DNA from: CBDCUI01 sp965223115
GTDB lineage: Bacteria > Pseudomonadota > Gammaproteobacteria > UBA4575
DNA: 64,000 bases
Direction of reading: 5' to 3'
NCBI GenBank assembly: GCA_965223115.1
Contig: OZ244982.1
Coordinates: 2,356,001 to 2,420,000 of the forward strand
Each line of letters starts with the position of its first letter. The stretch's first letter is position 1. The notes beneath the pieces are model-generated. The model ran no database searches. It saw only the letters and a program-made list of their open reading frames with translations, and had not been told where the DNA came from. This document shows, piece after piece, positions 15,786 through 24,413 of the stretch. The position numbers were made by a program, and so were the translations under genes.

Positions 15786-15964
15786 AATCACAAATCTAAG
15801 TTGGTTATATATTTTATGTTCGCTATAGATCGTAAACGGTCTTTAAATTTACAGCTATTAAAAAATTATATAGAGATATTTTATAGAGAATTAGAAAAAT
15901 CATGTTCATATTTTTTTACAAAGAGTTCTTAGAGAAAATTAATTTGATTAAGTTATTGATTTTA

Positions 15965-16040
<76 letters not shown>

Positions 16041-16087
16041 ACTAATCAGAATAATAGCGCGTTAGTAAAAAGTTTGTATATCAGAAA

Positions 16088-16513
16088 TTAACTATGATGC
16101 ACACGAATGATGACATCAACGTCTTCTATTTCTATGTTTTGAGGTAATTCGGGTAATTTTGTAATTTCAATATGTTGGTCCGCAACATCTTCAAGCTCAC
16201 CCGTGTCAGAATAATAAATATGGTGGTGTTTGCTTAAGTTAGAATCATAAAACACTTTGGATGGATCTACGATCACTTCTCTGACTAAACCATGTTTAGC
16301 AAACAAACCTAGGGTGTTATATACCGTGGCTTTAGAGACTTCATCATCATCTTGATTGACGGCAGCTAGAACTTGCTCAGCAGATAAATGTTGTGCACAT
16401 GCAAACAAAACCTTACCAATTTTAATGCGCTGATGAGTGGGGGTGATGTCGCATTGCCTTAATAACGACACAACCGTAGCCCTTGTTTTTGGGAATTCGG
16501 TGTCTGTATCCAT
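16088..16513 (-). CDS. Fur-family transcriptional regulator without C-terminal CxxC motifs
   Basis: 141 residues. N-terminal winged helix with TPTHQRIKIGKVLF and the recognition region KATVYNTLGLFAKHGLVREV; the dimerisation/metal domain starts at FYDSNLSKHHHIYYSDTGE with HHH at 96-98. The C-terminal CxxC pairs of classical Fur and PerR are missing; only Cys21 and Cys39 occur. The HHH motif and the lack of structural zinc recall Irr-like regulators, which sense haem or iron status. It follows thiO on the same strand by 79 bases, which may be incidental. Family secure, signal uncertain. Confidence 0.88.
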   Translation of the reverse strand: MDTDTEFPKTRATVVSLLRQCDITPTHQRIKIGKVLFACAQHLSAEQVLAAVNQDDDEVSKATVYNTLGLFAKHGLVREVIVDPSKVFYDSNLSKHHHIYYSDTGELEDVADQHIEITKLPELPQNIEIEDVDVIIRVHHS

Positions 16514-16592
16514 TGTTAAATTATAGTCATAATTTAGACAAAGTCTATTTATGCATCTAAGGCCTTGTTTAGTTGGGAATATCTACTATTTT

Positions 16593-17678
16593 CTACCATG
16601 CGAACTCTGAGATTTGTGATGTATTGAGCTTATTAACAATGAATTCAGCTGCAATTTTAGCTGTTGGGACGCTGGTAACTATACCATATCGGAAATGACC
16701 AGCATTAATATAAAGGTTTTCATAATCAGGATGGGTGCATATATAGGGTAGTGCACGAGAGGTTCCAGGGCGTAAAGCCGACCAGTGTTTAACGATAGGT
16801 TCGTTAACAAGAGCAGGACAAAGTTGATGGGCCTGATAACTCAAAAGCTCTTTGGCTTTTCGGGTAGTTGAGTGATTAAAGCCTATATGCTCGAGTGTAC
16901 TGCCACATAAGATAAATTGGTCTTGTCTTGGAATGAGATAGAATCCATCTTTAACAATAATATGTGTCATTAAGTTTTGTTTAGTTTTAAACAATAACAT
17001 TTGCCCACACACAGGCTCTATATCAGGCAGGCGATCACTGCTTTGTTCTAAAAGTTGTTTAGTCCAAGCGCCATTACAAATGACTGTTTGTTCTGCAAAC
17101 ATAGGTTCATGGTTAGTTTCTACACCTATTACTTTTTCATCATCTAGTATCAGCTTTTTTGCAGTTACTCCTGTAAAGATTTTTATGCCATGGTTGATTA
17201 AAGATTGCTGCACTGCTTTTATTAAATGAGGAGGACGCACTTGCATCACACTAGGTATGTAAATTGCACTATCGATATTTTCTGCTAAACCTGGTTCAAG
17301 TTTATTTATTTGGTAACGATCTAAGATCTCTAAGTAAATATTATTTTCACGAGACCACCCTAAAGCTGTTTGCTGTTCATTGGTATCAGTAATCAACATG
17401 CCGCTTTGTAGCAACTGAGCGTCAATACCTGTCTCACTTTGTAGTGTTGCAACAAACTCAGGAAAAGCAGCTTGCCCTCGTTCAATAAGGTGCTGTAGTG
17501 CTGCACTTTGTTGCCATGGATAAAGTTTAGATAAAATACCACCTGCCGCCCAACTGGCCGCCTTACCAATTTGGTCTTTTTCAATTAGAGCTACTTTAAG
17601 CCCTTCTTTTTGTAGGTGATGTGCGGTTAGCATTCCCACTAGGCCGCCACCTATAATTAGTACATCTGAGGACATCAA
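16593..17678 (-). CDS. thiO: Glycine oxidase ThiO (FAD-dependent)
   Basis: 361 residues of the DAO family. The FAD-binding Rossmann motif VLIIGGGLVGMLTAHHL is at the N terminus, then the GKAASWAAGGILS loop typical of ThiO and glycine oxidase, and the C-terminal HFRYGIVTSVPTAKIAAEFI. It oxidises glycine to the imine used to build the thiazole ring of thiamine, the aerobic route that replaces ThiH. It is divergent from thiS, with 68 bases between the starts, as expected for the thiamine cluster. Confidence 0.93.
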   Translation of the reverse strand: MMSSDVLIIGGGLVGMLTAHHLQKEGLKVALIEKDQIGKAASWAAGGILSKLYPWQQSAALQHLIERGQAAFPEFVATLQSETGIDAQLLQSGMLITDTNEQQTALGWSRENNIYLEILDRYQINKLEPGLAENIDSAIYIPSVMQVRPPHLIKAVQQSLINHGIKIFTGVTAKKLILDDEKVIGVETNHEPMFAEQTVICNGAWTKQLLEQSSDRLPDIEPVCGQMLLFKTKQNLMTHIIVKDGFYLIPRQDQFILCGSTLEHIGFNHSTTRKAKELLSYQAHQLCPALVNEPIVKHWSALRPGTSRALPYICTHPDYENLYINAGHFRYGIVTSVPTAKIAAEFIVNKLNTSQISEFAW

Positions 17679-17746
17679 GATTTATAGATGTTGAATTGTT
17701 TACTAATTATATCCACTATAGACATAATCTGTTCGAGTTTATAGTT

Positions 17747-17947
17747 ATGCAAATCTATTTAAATGGTATAGAAAAGGAAATCTCTACAGGCTTAACCGCC
17801 GCAGAATTGATAGTTCAACTTGGTTTAAAGGATAAACGTATTGCAGTTGAGGTAAATGAAGCGCTAATAGTACGTAGTTCTTTAGCCCAGCACTTACTAA
17901 ATGCGGGAGATCGCGTTGAAATTATTCAGGCTATTGGGGGAGGTTAA
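17747..17947 (+). CDS. thiS: Sulfur carrier protein ThiS
   Basis: 66 residues from the ATG at 17747: MQIYLNGIEKEI opening strand, VEVNEALIVRSS, and the C-terminal IIQAIGGG whose last Gly-Gly is adenylylated and thiocarboxylated by ThiF/IscS. It delivers sulfur to ThiG. A longer in-frame start upstream has no support. The 3' end overlaps by 17 bases the end of the convergent membrane-protein gene, which lies between thiS and thiG. Confidence 0.93.
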   Translation: MQIYLNGIEKEISTGLTAAELIVQLGLKDKRIAVEVNEALIVRSSLAQHLLNAGDRVEIIQAIGGG

Positions 17948-18638
17948 TATCGTCTGTAATACCACGATTTCGCATTACATCATAAGCTGTGACTCCATAT
18001 TGTAACGGTTTTCGTTTCTTCAAAGTAGGGATTAGCTGTACCGTAGCAAGCAACATGAAAATAGCAGCCCAGCACTCACAACACTCTTCAATTATTCTTC
18101 CAATAAGAGTCCCATTGAGCCCAGACCTGTCACAAAGCTGTGAAACAAGAAGCAATAAGAGCCACAATATAAATGCAATGCCCCATGGTTCAAAATCTCG
18201 TATATTAGACCAAGCTGTTCGCGTATATTTGAATAATACATATATTACAAAGATCACAAATATTATAAATATTGTTGCGGCGCAGATTTTTTGCCAAAGA
18301 GGAACTTCTGGCATAGAGTAAAACTTTAAACGCGTGACATGTTCTAGAGTTAAGAGTCTGTGTAGGTCGGCTTCTCTTAGAAAATAAATCAATACGATAT
18401 AAGACATTGCCATAGCAGTTATTTTAGATGAGTTCAAATGGGGGCTAAAAGCAAGGGTTAATAACGTTAGGAATGTAGCCGCAATAAATGTAAGTGTTAT
18501 GATAGAGATAAAACCAGTATCACTGGTCCCACTATAGCTGAGCGCTTCAGGAAGGAAGTAAAAATGCACACCTATATATATAGGTAGCATTATAAGGATA
18601 AATAAATTGACTAAATTGGCTGTCCAACCATTCGACAT
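17931..18638 (-). CDS. Uncharacterised integral membrane protein inserted between thiS and thiG
   Basis: 235 residues with about six hydrophobic helices (near 9-28, 43-63, 72-86, 118-139, 150-168 and 187-204). Motifs outside the helices: FLREADLHRLLT, LKFYSMPEVP, QLCDRSGLNG and EECCECWAAIF, which contains three clustered cysteines. FLRE-x-D-x-H followed by LKFY looks like a conserved, functionally unassigned membrane family; I cannot name it. It runs against the thiamine genes and overlaps the thiS end. Confidence 0.75.
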   Translation of the reverse strand: MSNGWTANLVNLFILIMLPIYIGVHFYFLPEALSYSGTSDTGFISIITLTFIAATFLTLLTLAFSPHLNSSKITAMAMSYIVLIYFLREADLHRLLTLEHVTRLKFYSMPEVPLWQKICAATIFIIFVIFVIYVLFKYTRTAWSNIRDFEPWGIAFILWLLLLLVSQLCDRSGLNGTLIGRIIEECCECWAAIFMLLATVQLIPTLKKRKPLQYGVTAYDVMRNRGITDDINLPQ

Positions 18639-18703
18639 TGTAAAATTTGCCTTATTAATTGACGATGGACCTATAAATGAAAATGTAACATAAATATAAG
18701 CGT

Positions 18704-19522
18704 ATGACAGTAAATCTAAAACCCATTCAACCTGTTAATTTTGCTGATGATGAAATTATGATAGCAGGTAAAGCTTATCAATCACGATTATTAGTGGGTA
18801 CAGGAAAATATAAAGACCTGCAAGAAACACGTGCAGCTATTTTAGCAAGTGGTGCTGAGATAGTAACGGTTGCAATTCGTAGATCCAATATTGGTCAGGA
18901 TAAAAATGAACCCAATTTACTCGATGTAATTCCACCTGATGAATTTACAATTTTACCCAATACAGCTGGCTGTTATACAGCTAAGGATGCAATACGAACT
19001 TGTCGTTTAGCGCGTGAACTGCTTGATGGCCATGCATTAGTAAAATTGGAGGTGTTGGGTGATAAAAAAACACTTTACCCAAATGTAATTGAAACATTAG
19101 TTGCGGCTGAAACTTTAATCAAAGAAAACTTTAAGGTAATGGTATATACAAATGATGACCCAATCGTAGCAAAGCAATTTGAAGAGTTAGGTTGTGTAGC
19201 AGTGATGCCTTTGGCAGCTCCTATAGGTTCTGGCTTAGGAGTTCGAAACCCTTACAATATTCTAACCATTATTGAAAATACCAATGTGCCGATATTAGTT
19301 GATGCTGGCGTAGGTACGGCTTCTGATGCTGCAATAGCAATGGAGTTGGGTTGTGATGGGGTGCTAATGAATACGGCCATTGCGGAAGCGAAAAATCCCA
19401 TATTAATGGCATCGGCAATGCAGCATGCGATTAAGGCAGGTCGACAAGCCTTTCTTGCCGGACGTATGCCAAAGCGTCGTTATGCATCTGCTTCTTCGCC
19501 TATTGATGACTCAATTATTTAA
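18704..19522 (+). CDS. thiG: Thiazole synthase ThiG
   Basis: 272-residue TIM-barrel protein. Lys114 in LVKLEVLGD is the Schiff-base lysine that binds 1-deoxy-D-xylulose 5-phosphate; the phosphate-binding GLGVRNPYNI and VDAGVGTASDAAIAMELG motifs follow, then the GRMPKRRYASASSP C-terminal signature. It condenses DXP, dehydroglycine (from ThiO) and sulfur (from ThiS) into the thiazole. A slightly long N terminus (about 20 residues) precedes the domain. Followed by trmB after 15 bases. Confidence 0.96.
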   Translation: MTVNLKPIQPVNFADDEIMIAGKAYQSRLLVGTGKYKDLQETRAAILASGAEIVTVAIRRSNIGQDKNEPNLLDVIPPDEFTILPNTAGCYTAKDAIRTCRLARELLDGHALVKLEVLGDKKTLYPNVIETLVAAETLIKENFKVMVYTNDDPIVAKQFEELGCVAVMPLAAPIGSGLGVRNPYNILTIIENTNVPILVDAGVGTASDAAIAMELGCDGVLMNTAIAEAKNPILMASAMQHAIKAGRQAFLAGRMPKRRYASASSPIDDSII

Positions 19523-19537
19523 AGAACATTAAAATTC

Positions 19538-20209
19538 TTGTCTAAAACTTCTTCTGTAATTCGTAGTTTTGTACGTCGTGAGGGCCGTTTTACTCAAGGC
19601 CAACAAGCTGCATTCAAACTTTATTGGCCTAAATATGGTATCGATGTTGAAGAAAAACATCTTAAGATGGCAAATATTTTTGCTAATTCTCACCCCACTG
19701 TTCTTGATATAGGGTTTGGAAATGGCGAGGCATTATTTACACTTGCTAAACAATTTCCAAACTTAAACTTTTTAGGTATAGAAGTATATCGTCCAGGCAT
19801 AGGCTCTTTATTAAGAAAATTAGCTGAAGCACAAGTAAATAATGTGCGTGTTATTAATATGGATGTGATGACGCTTTTGCAAAATAATTTTATAGCAAAA
19901 ACCTTTATTTCTATACTTGTTTGGTTTCCAGACCCGTGGCCTAAAAAGCGCCATCATAAAAGAAGATTGATTCAAACTAAATTTATCGAATTTGTTGCAG
20001 ATAAACTGATAGAAGAAGGTGAGCTAAATATTGCGACTGACTGGCAGCCGTATGCTGAACACATACAACAAATAATGCAAAATAGTCATTTGTTTGATTT
20101 GATAGAAAAGTCGCGCATTATAGGCGAACGTCCAAAGACAAAGTTTGAACGGCGTGGCGAAAAATTAGGTCACCAGGTTTTTGGTGGCGTGTACAAAAAA
20201 ATAGCTTAA
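19538..20209 (+). CDS. trmB: tRNA (guanine-N7-)-methyltransferase TrmB
   Basis: 223 residues from a TTG start, with RSFVRREGRFTQGQ as in gammaproteobacterial TrmB. The SAM-binding motif I is DIGFGNGEALF; the catalytic region WFPDPWPKKRHHKRR is the family signature; the C terminus has TKFERRGEKLGH. It methylates G46 in the variable loop of tRNAs. It is coupled to thiG (15 bases) and its last four bases overlap the end of the convergent SulP gene, so no terminator can lie between them. Confidence 0.95.
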   Translation: MSKTSSVIRSFVRREGRFTQGQQAAFKLYWPKYGIDVEEKHLKMANIFANSHPTVLDIGFGNGEALFTLAKQFPNLNFLGIEVYRPGIGSLLRKLAEAQVNNVRVINMDVMTLLQNNFIAKTFISILVWFPDPWPKKRHHKRRLIQTKFIEFVADKLIEEGELNIATDWQPYAEHIQQIMQNSHLFDLIEKSRIIGERPKTKFERRGEKLGHQVFGGVYKKIA

Positions 20210-22005
20210 GCGTTTTCAGCCTCTGGAAGTTTAATAATTCTAGCAGGGCATTCACGTTCTGTAGAAAGAGGGCAAACCTCTTCTTCGCAATGGCTGATGT
20301 TTTGCCATGCAAATTCAATTGCGCCTTTATCAGATCGATAGAAGTGGTCAATCCAGTCTGGGCCTGCAAATCCAGTGCGCACAAATACATCCATGACCTG
20401 TCTTTTAGTTCGCGCAAATACTAATTCGATGCCTAATGTGACAAGACGTAAAGATAGTTGGTGAAGCATATCCTCACCAGTAGCATCAATTTCAGTGATA
20501 GCTTCAGCATCGATAATAATAAACTTAAGGTCTGGTTTTGCGGCAACACGCTCTAATACTTTCTCCTCAAAATACATGGCACTGGCAAAAAACAATGGGC
20601 CTTCAAACCTTAAAACAGATATATTTGGGCAAGTCTGCAATATATTTGCTTCTGCGTCACGCAAGGTTCCATCAGAGTGTCTAGATAAAACAGATATATG
20701 AGGATGCATAGTGCGGTACATAAATAAACCAAGCGAAAGTACAACTCCAACAAAGATACTTTGTTCTAAATGCGGCGCCAAAATAAGTGTTAACACAAAG
20801 GTCAGAACAGCTATAAAACCATCATGTTTGTGTACACGCCATGCATATTTGATTTGTTTAATTCTAACTAAATTAATTACTGCGCTGATGATTACAGCTG
20901 CTAAGGTGGCTTGAGGTAAGTGATATAGATATTGTGTGAAGTATAATAATATTAATGAAACAGCAACAATTAAGCCTGTTACGATTGCAGCAAAACCTGT
21001 TTTTGCTCCTGCAGACATATTTACAGCTGAACGTGAAAAAGATCCTGCCACCGGGTAGGCGCCAGATAAACCAGACACGATATTACCTAAACCCTGTCCT
21101 ACTAAACCTTGGTTAGCATCAATACGTTGTCGAGTTTGTACCGCTATGGCCTTAGCAATGGAAATAGCTTCCATATAACCGATAACTGCGATCACAATTG
21201 CTTTACCAATTAGGTCTATGGCAATAGACATATCAAATGTAGGTACAGAGATGGCAGGTAATCCCGCGGGCACGTTGCCAACTACCTTGCCGCCCATATT
21301 TTCAAAGCCGATCAAAAATGAAACTACACTGGTAACTACAACGGCGGTGAGTACGCCAGGTATTTTTGGTGCATATCTTTTTAAGCCAAAAATAATGGCT
21401 AAGGCAGCAATGCCCATTATCAAAGTTGGTAAGTGTGTATGTTGTGATGCTTCAACAATTACATTCCAAATTGTTATATAAAAATGATGTCCTGTTTCTG
21501 CTGTTACTCCAAACATTTTTGATAATTGTGAACTAGCAATGATGATTGCAGCGGCATTTGTAAAACCAATTACAACAGGATGGGATAAGAATTCTACCAG
21601 TACACCTAAACGTAATAATCCTAGTGAAAGCTGAAAAATACCTACAATAATTGCTAATACAGCGGCATATACTAAATACCCTTCAGGATTTGCGGTGGCT
21701 AAAGGTTCTAATGATGCAGCTGTCATCAAAGAAACAACAGCAACCGGGCCTGTTTGTAATTGACGAGAAGATCCAAACAAGGCAGCTACTATCACGGGTA
21801 AGAACGATGCATATAAACCATAATAAGCAGGTAAACCCGCGAGTTGTGCATACGCCATAGACTGTGGAATCAACACTAATGCTACGGTTAAACCAGCGAC
21901 ACAGTCTTTCCATACTATTGATGGGTCTTTTAACTCACCAATCCAATTCAAATAAGGAATAAAGCGTTTTACAAGTTCGCGTGAATATTGCTGCGCTGAT
22001 ATCAA
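20206..22005 (-). CDS. SulP/SLC26-family anion transporter with STAS domain
   Basis: 599 residues. Membrane domain of 12-14 helices (about residues 30-440) with the SulP signatures IPQSMAYAQLAGLPAYYGLYAS and QGLGNIVSGLSGAYPVAGSFSRSAVN; cytoplasmic STAS domain from about 455 to 570 (ISVLRFEGPLFFASA, IIIDAEAITEIDATGEDML). Members carry sulfate, bicarbonate or other anions. Two cysteine-containing segments follow the STAS domain (SHCEEEVCPL, RECPARI). The substrate cannot be read from sequence; a phosphoribulokinase gene in the divergent unit makes bicarbonate worth considering. Confidence 0.9.
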   Translation of the reverse strand: MISAQQYSRELVKRFIPYLNWIGELKDPSIVWKDCVAGLTVALVLIPQSMAYAQLAGLPAYYGLYASFLPVIVAALFGSSRQLQTGPVAVVSLMTAASLEPLATANPEGYLVYAAVLAIIVGIFQLSLGLLRLGVLVEFLSHPVVIGFTNAAAIIIASSQLSKMFGVTAETGHHFYITIWNVIVEASQHTHLPTLIMGIAALAIIFGLKRYAPKIPGVLTAVVVTSVVSFLIGFENMGGKVVGNVPAGLPAISVPTFDMSIAIDLIGKAIVIAVIGYMEAISIAKAIAVQTRQRIDANQGLVGQGLGNIVSGLSGAYPVAGSFSRSAVNMSAGAKTGFAAIVTGLIVAVSLILLYFTQYLYHLPQATLAAVIISAVINLVRIKQIKYAWRVHKHDGFIAVLTFVLTLILAPHLEQSIFVGVVLSLGLFMYRTMHPHISVLSRHSDGTLRDAEANILQTCPNISVLRFEGPLFFASAMYFEEKVLERVAAKPDLKFIIIDAEAITEIDATGEDMLHQLSLRLVTLGIELVFARTKRQVMDVFVRTGFAGPDWIDHFYRSDKGAIEFAWQNISHCEEEVCPLSTERECPARIIKLPEAENA

Positions 22006-22352
22006 CAGGTTCTCCCGGTCAATTTATTCTTCTTAAATTACTGCTGAGCAGTGGAGTCATTACTATGAATTAAATGCCAATAGACAGGGTCTTCTCGGCA
22101 GACGGTAACACAGAGGCTACGTACAGTTAGTCGACTATCTTAACATGCTTTGTTAAAGCGTGGATGTAATTATATTTAATCTATAGAGTTATAGAATTAT
22201 TTTGTTTGGGTTTTGCTAAATGAATTTCGTTTTGCAACTAGAAACCGGTAAAGTGGTCATCTGGAAATAAGAGGTGTGTATTCAAATAGTACAATGAAGC
22301 GTGCCCTACTAGGTAAAATAAACCTGTATCTATACTAAGGGGTAATCACCTA
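22006..22352. other. Divergent intergenic region between the SulP and phosphoribulokinase genes
   Basis: 347 bases that should contain both promoters. I see a purine-rich ribosome-binding site (AAGGGG) before the kinase start, but no convincing operator, riboswitch or hairpin. Confidence 0.5.
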
Positions 22353-23258
22353 ATGTCTAGGCAACATCCCATCATTGCGGTAACAGGCTCTTCTGGGGCA
22401 GGGACTTCTACTGTTCGCGAGGCGTTCGAGCAGATATTTGCAAATATAAATGTTAATCCGGTAGTGGTTGAAGGAGATAGCTTTCATAGATACACACGTG
22501 CAGAGATGTATGAGCGTATAAAAGTCCCTGATCTTTTTGGGCGGCGTATGACTCACTTTTCACCGGAAGGTAATTTACTTGATCATCTAGAACAATTATT
22601 CCGCGATTATGGTGAAAGCGGTACGGGTCAAAAACGTTTATATCTGCACTCTGATGAAGAAGCCGTAGCTTTTCCTGGTTTAAAGTGTGGTGAATTTACG
22701 CCATGGGAGAAAATTCCACTAGGCTCAGATTTGTTATTTTACGAAGGTTTACATGGAGGCATAGTTACAGAAGATTTAGATATTGCTCAACATGTAGATC
22801 TTTTAATTGGTGTAGCACCCACAACAAATCTTGAGTGGATTCAAAAAATACATCGAGATAGTGCTGTACGAGGTTATTCTCATGAAAAAGTAGTTAGTAC
22901 TATCGTTCGTCGCATGCCGGATTATGTTACGTATATATCACCACAATTTTCCAGAACCGATGTAAATTTTCAGCGTGTACCCATCATCGATACAGCTAAT
23001 CCATTTGATGTACAAGAAATTCCAGCATTACATGAAAGCTTGGTCATTGTTCATTTACGCCGTCCCGAAAAGTTTACTCTAAGCATAGATGAATTACGTG
23101 AACAGATTGAAAACTCATTTAATATAAAATCCAACCAACTTGTTATACCTGCAGAAAAAATGGTGTTTGCTATGGAGATTCTACTTTCACCAATCATAAA
23201 AATGTTGGCAGAAAAAAGACCCAATATTAAGCAAAAAACAATAAATACTTATACTTAA
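22353..23258 (+). CDS. Phosphoribulokinase, proteobacterial class I type
   Basis: 301 residues. P-loop GSSGAGTST at 12-20, followed by VVEGDSFHRYTR and the substrate region GRRMTHFSPEGN; a second nucleotide motif lies at LFYEGLHGG, then IHRDSAVRGYSHEKVVSTIVRRMPDYVTYISPQFSRTDVNFQRVPIIDT, all characteristic of octameric bacterial PRK. The enzyme phosphorylates ribulose 5-phosphate to ribulose 1,5-bisphosphate. No RuBisCO or other Calvin-cycle gene is in the window, and non-autotrophs such as E. coli also carry a PRK homologue, so autotrophy is possible but not shown. The FIST gene follows directly. Confidence 0.93.
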   Translation: MSRQHPIIAVTGSSGAGTSTVREAFEQIFANINVNPVVVEGDSFHRYTRAEMYERIKVPDLFGRRMTHFSPEGNLLDHLEQLFRDYGESGTGQKRLYLHSDEEAVAFPGLKCGEFTPWEKIPLGSDLLFYEGLHGGIVTEDLDIAQHVDLLIGVAPTTNLEWIQKIHRDSAVRGYSHEKVVSTIVRRMPDYVTYISPQFSRTDVNFQRVPIIDTANPFDVQEIPALHESLVIVHLRRPEKFTLSIDELREQIENSFNIKSNQLVIPAEKMVFAMEILLSPIIKMLAEKRPNIKQKTINTYT

Positions 23259-23270
23259 TTGACAAAACGC

Positions 23271-24392
23271 ATGGCAGAATCGTTTCAATTAGCTACTGCT
23301 TCAGGTCAATCCGCTCGCGAATTGGTGAACATTTGTTTGCGAAAATTTGGTGATGTGCGTGATAAGTTCCAATTAGGGTTTATATATGTTCATGATACTT
23401 TAAGTGATGAGTTAGGACATATCATTGGCAGACTTAAACAAGAAACAGGAATTGAAGACTGGGTAGGCACATTAGGCATTGGTTTGTGTAGTACGGGTAA
23501 GGAACATTACGATGAAGCAGCAATAGTAGTCATGCTTGCAGAAATTGATAGTAAAAACTTTACTATTATTAGTGATAACGCTGTTAACGAAGATCAATTA
23601 CTTGAACAGGTTACTAGCTATTGTAAAGAAGAACTTCCACATGTAGGCATAATTCATGGTGACCCAAGTAATCCATCTACACCAAATCTAATACAAAAAA
23701 TTTCAGATACTGTTCCTGCTGCATATTTGGTAGGTGGACTTACTTCTTCTAATTTTCAAAACTACCAAATTGCAAATGAAATTATTAGTGGCAGTGTATC
23801 AGGAATTTTTTTCTCGCCTAAAGTAAGTACAGTTATAGGTCATACACAAGGTTGTACACCTTTGGACCAACAGCATGTAATCACAAAAGCAGATCGTAAT
23901 TTACTTATCGAGCTAGATCATCGGCCTGCGCTGGAAGTTTTACGCGAAGACATTGGTGAAGTATTAGCAAAAGATTTATATAAGACCGCAGACTATATTT
24001 TTGCTGGCTTACCAATAGAGTTTTCAGACACAGGAGATTATTTGGTCAGGAATATTGTTGGTTATGATGAAAATGAAAAAATCATAGCCGTAGGTGATTA
24101 TCTATATGAAGGTAGCAACTTTATGTTTTGTCGACGTGATGGTAATAGCGCAAGAGAAGACATGTTACGTATGTTACACACCATGAAATCACGTATGAAG
24201 GGTAAGCCACGTGGTGGCGTATATTACACATGTTTAGGTAGAGGACGTTATCAATTTGGCGGGAACTCAGAAGAACTTAAAATGATACATGATGAGTTAG
24301 GTGATTTTCCTTTAGTAGGTTTTTTTGCCAATGGAGAGATCTTTCATAATCGACTTTATGGATATACAGGTGTGCTTACTCTGTTTATGTAG
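23271..24392 (+). CDS. FIST N/C-domain sensory protein
   Basis: 373 residues from the ATG at 23271; a TTG four codons earlier, directly after the kinase stop, is an alternative, and neither has a clear ribosome-binding site. The N-terminal part has the FIST pattern (FIYVHDTLSDELGHIIGRLKQ, then WVGTLGIGLCSTG and AAYLVGGLTSS); the C-terminal part has MKGKPRGGVYYTCLGRGRYQFGGNSEELKMI and the closing LVGFFANGEIFHNRLYGYTGVLTLF, the FIST_C signature. FIST domains are thought to bind small ligands such as amino acids. No signalling output domain is attached. It forms a unit with the phosphoribulokinase. Confidence 0.88.
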   Translation: MAESFQLATASGQSARELVNICLRKFGDVRDKFQLGFIYVHDTLSDELGHIIGRLKQETGIEDWVGTLGIGLCSTGKEHYDEAAIVVMLAEIDSKNFTIISDNAVNEDQLLEQVTSYCKEELPHVGIIHGDPSNPSTPNLIQKISDTVPAAYLVGGLTSSNFQNYQIANEIISGSVSGIFFSPKVSTVIGHTQGCTPLDQQHVITKADRNLLIELDHRPALEVLREDIGEVLAKDLYKTADYIFAGLPIEFSDTGDYLVRNIVGYDENEKIIAVGDYLYEGSNFMFCRRDGNSAREDMLRMLHTMKSRMKGKPRGGVYYTCLGRGRYQFGGNSEELKMIHDELGDFPLVGFFANGEIFHNRLYGYTGVLTLFM

Positions 24393-24413
24393 ATTTAAAT
24401 ACACAGTATATAT

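Noticed and set aside
17679..17746. TPP riboswitch in front of the thiamine genes
   Set aside because: The short gap between thiO and thiS, and the 65 bases before thiG, contain no THI-box (CTGAGA...) core.
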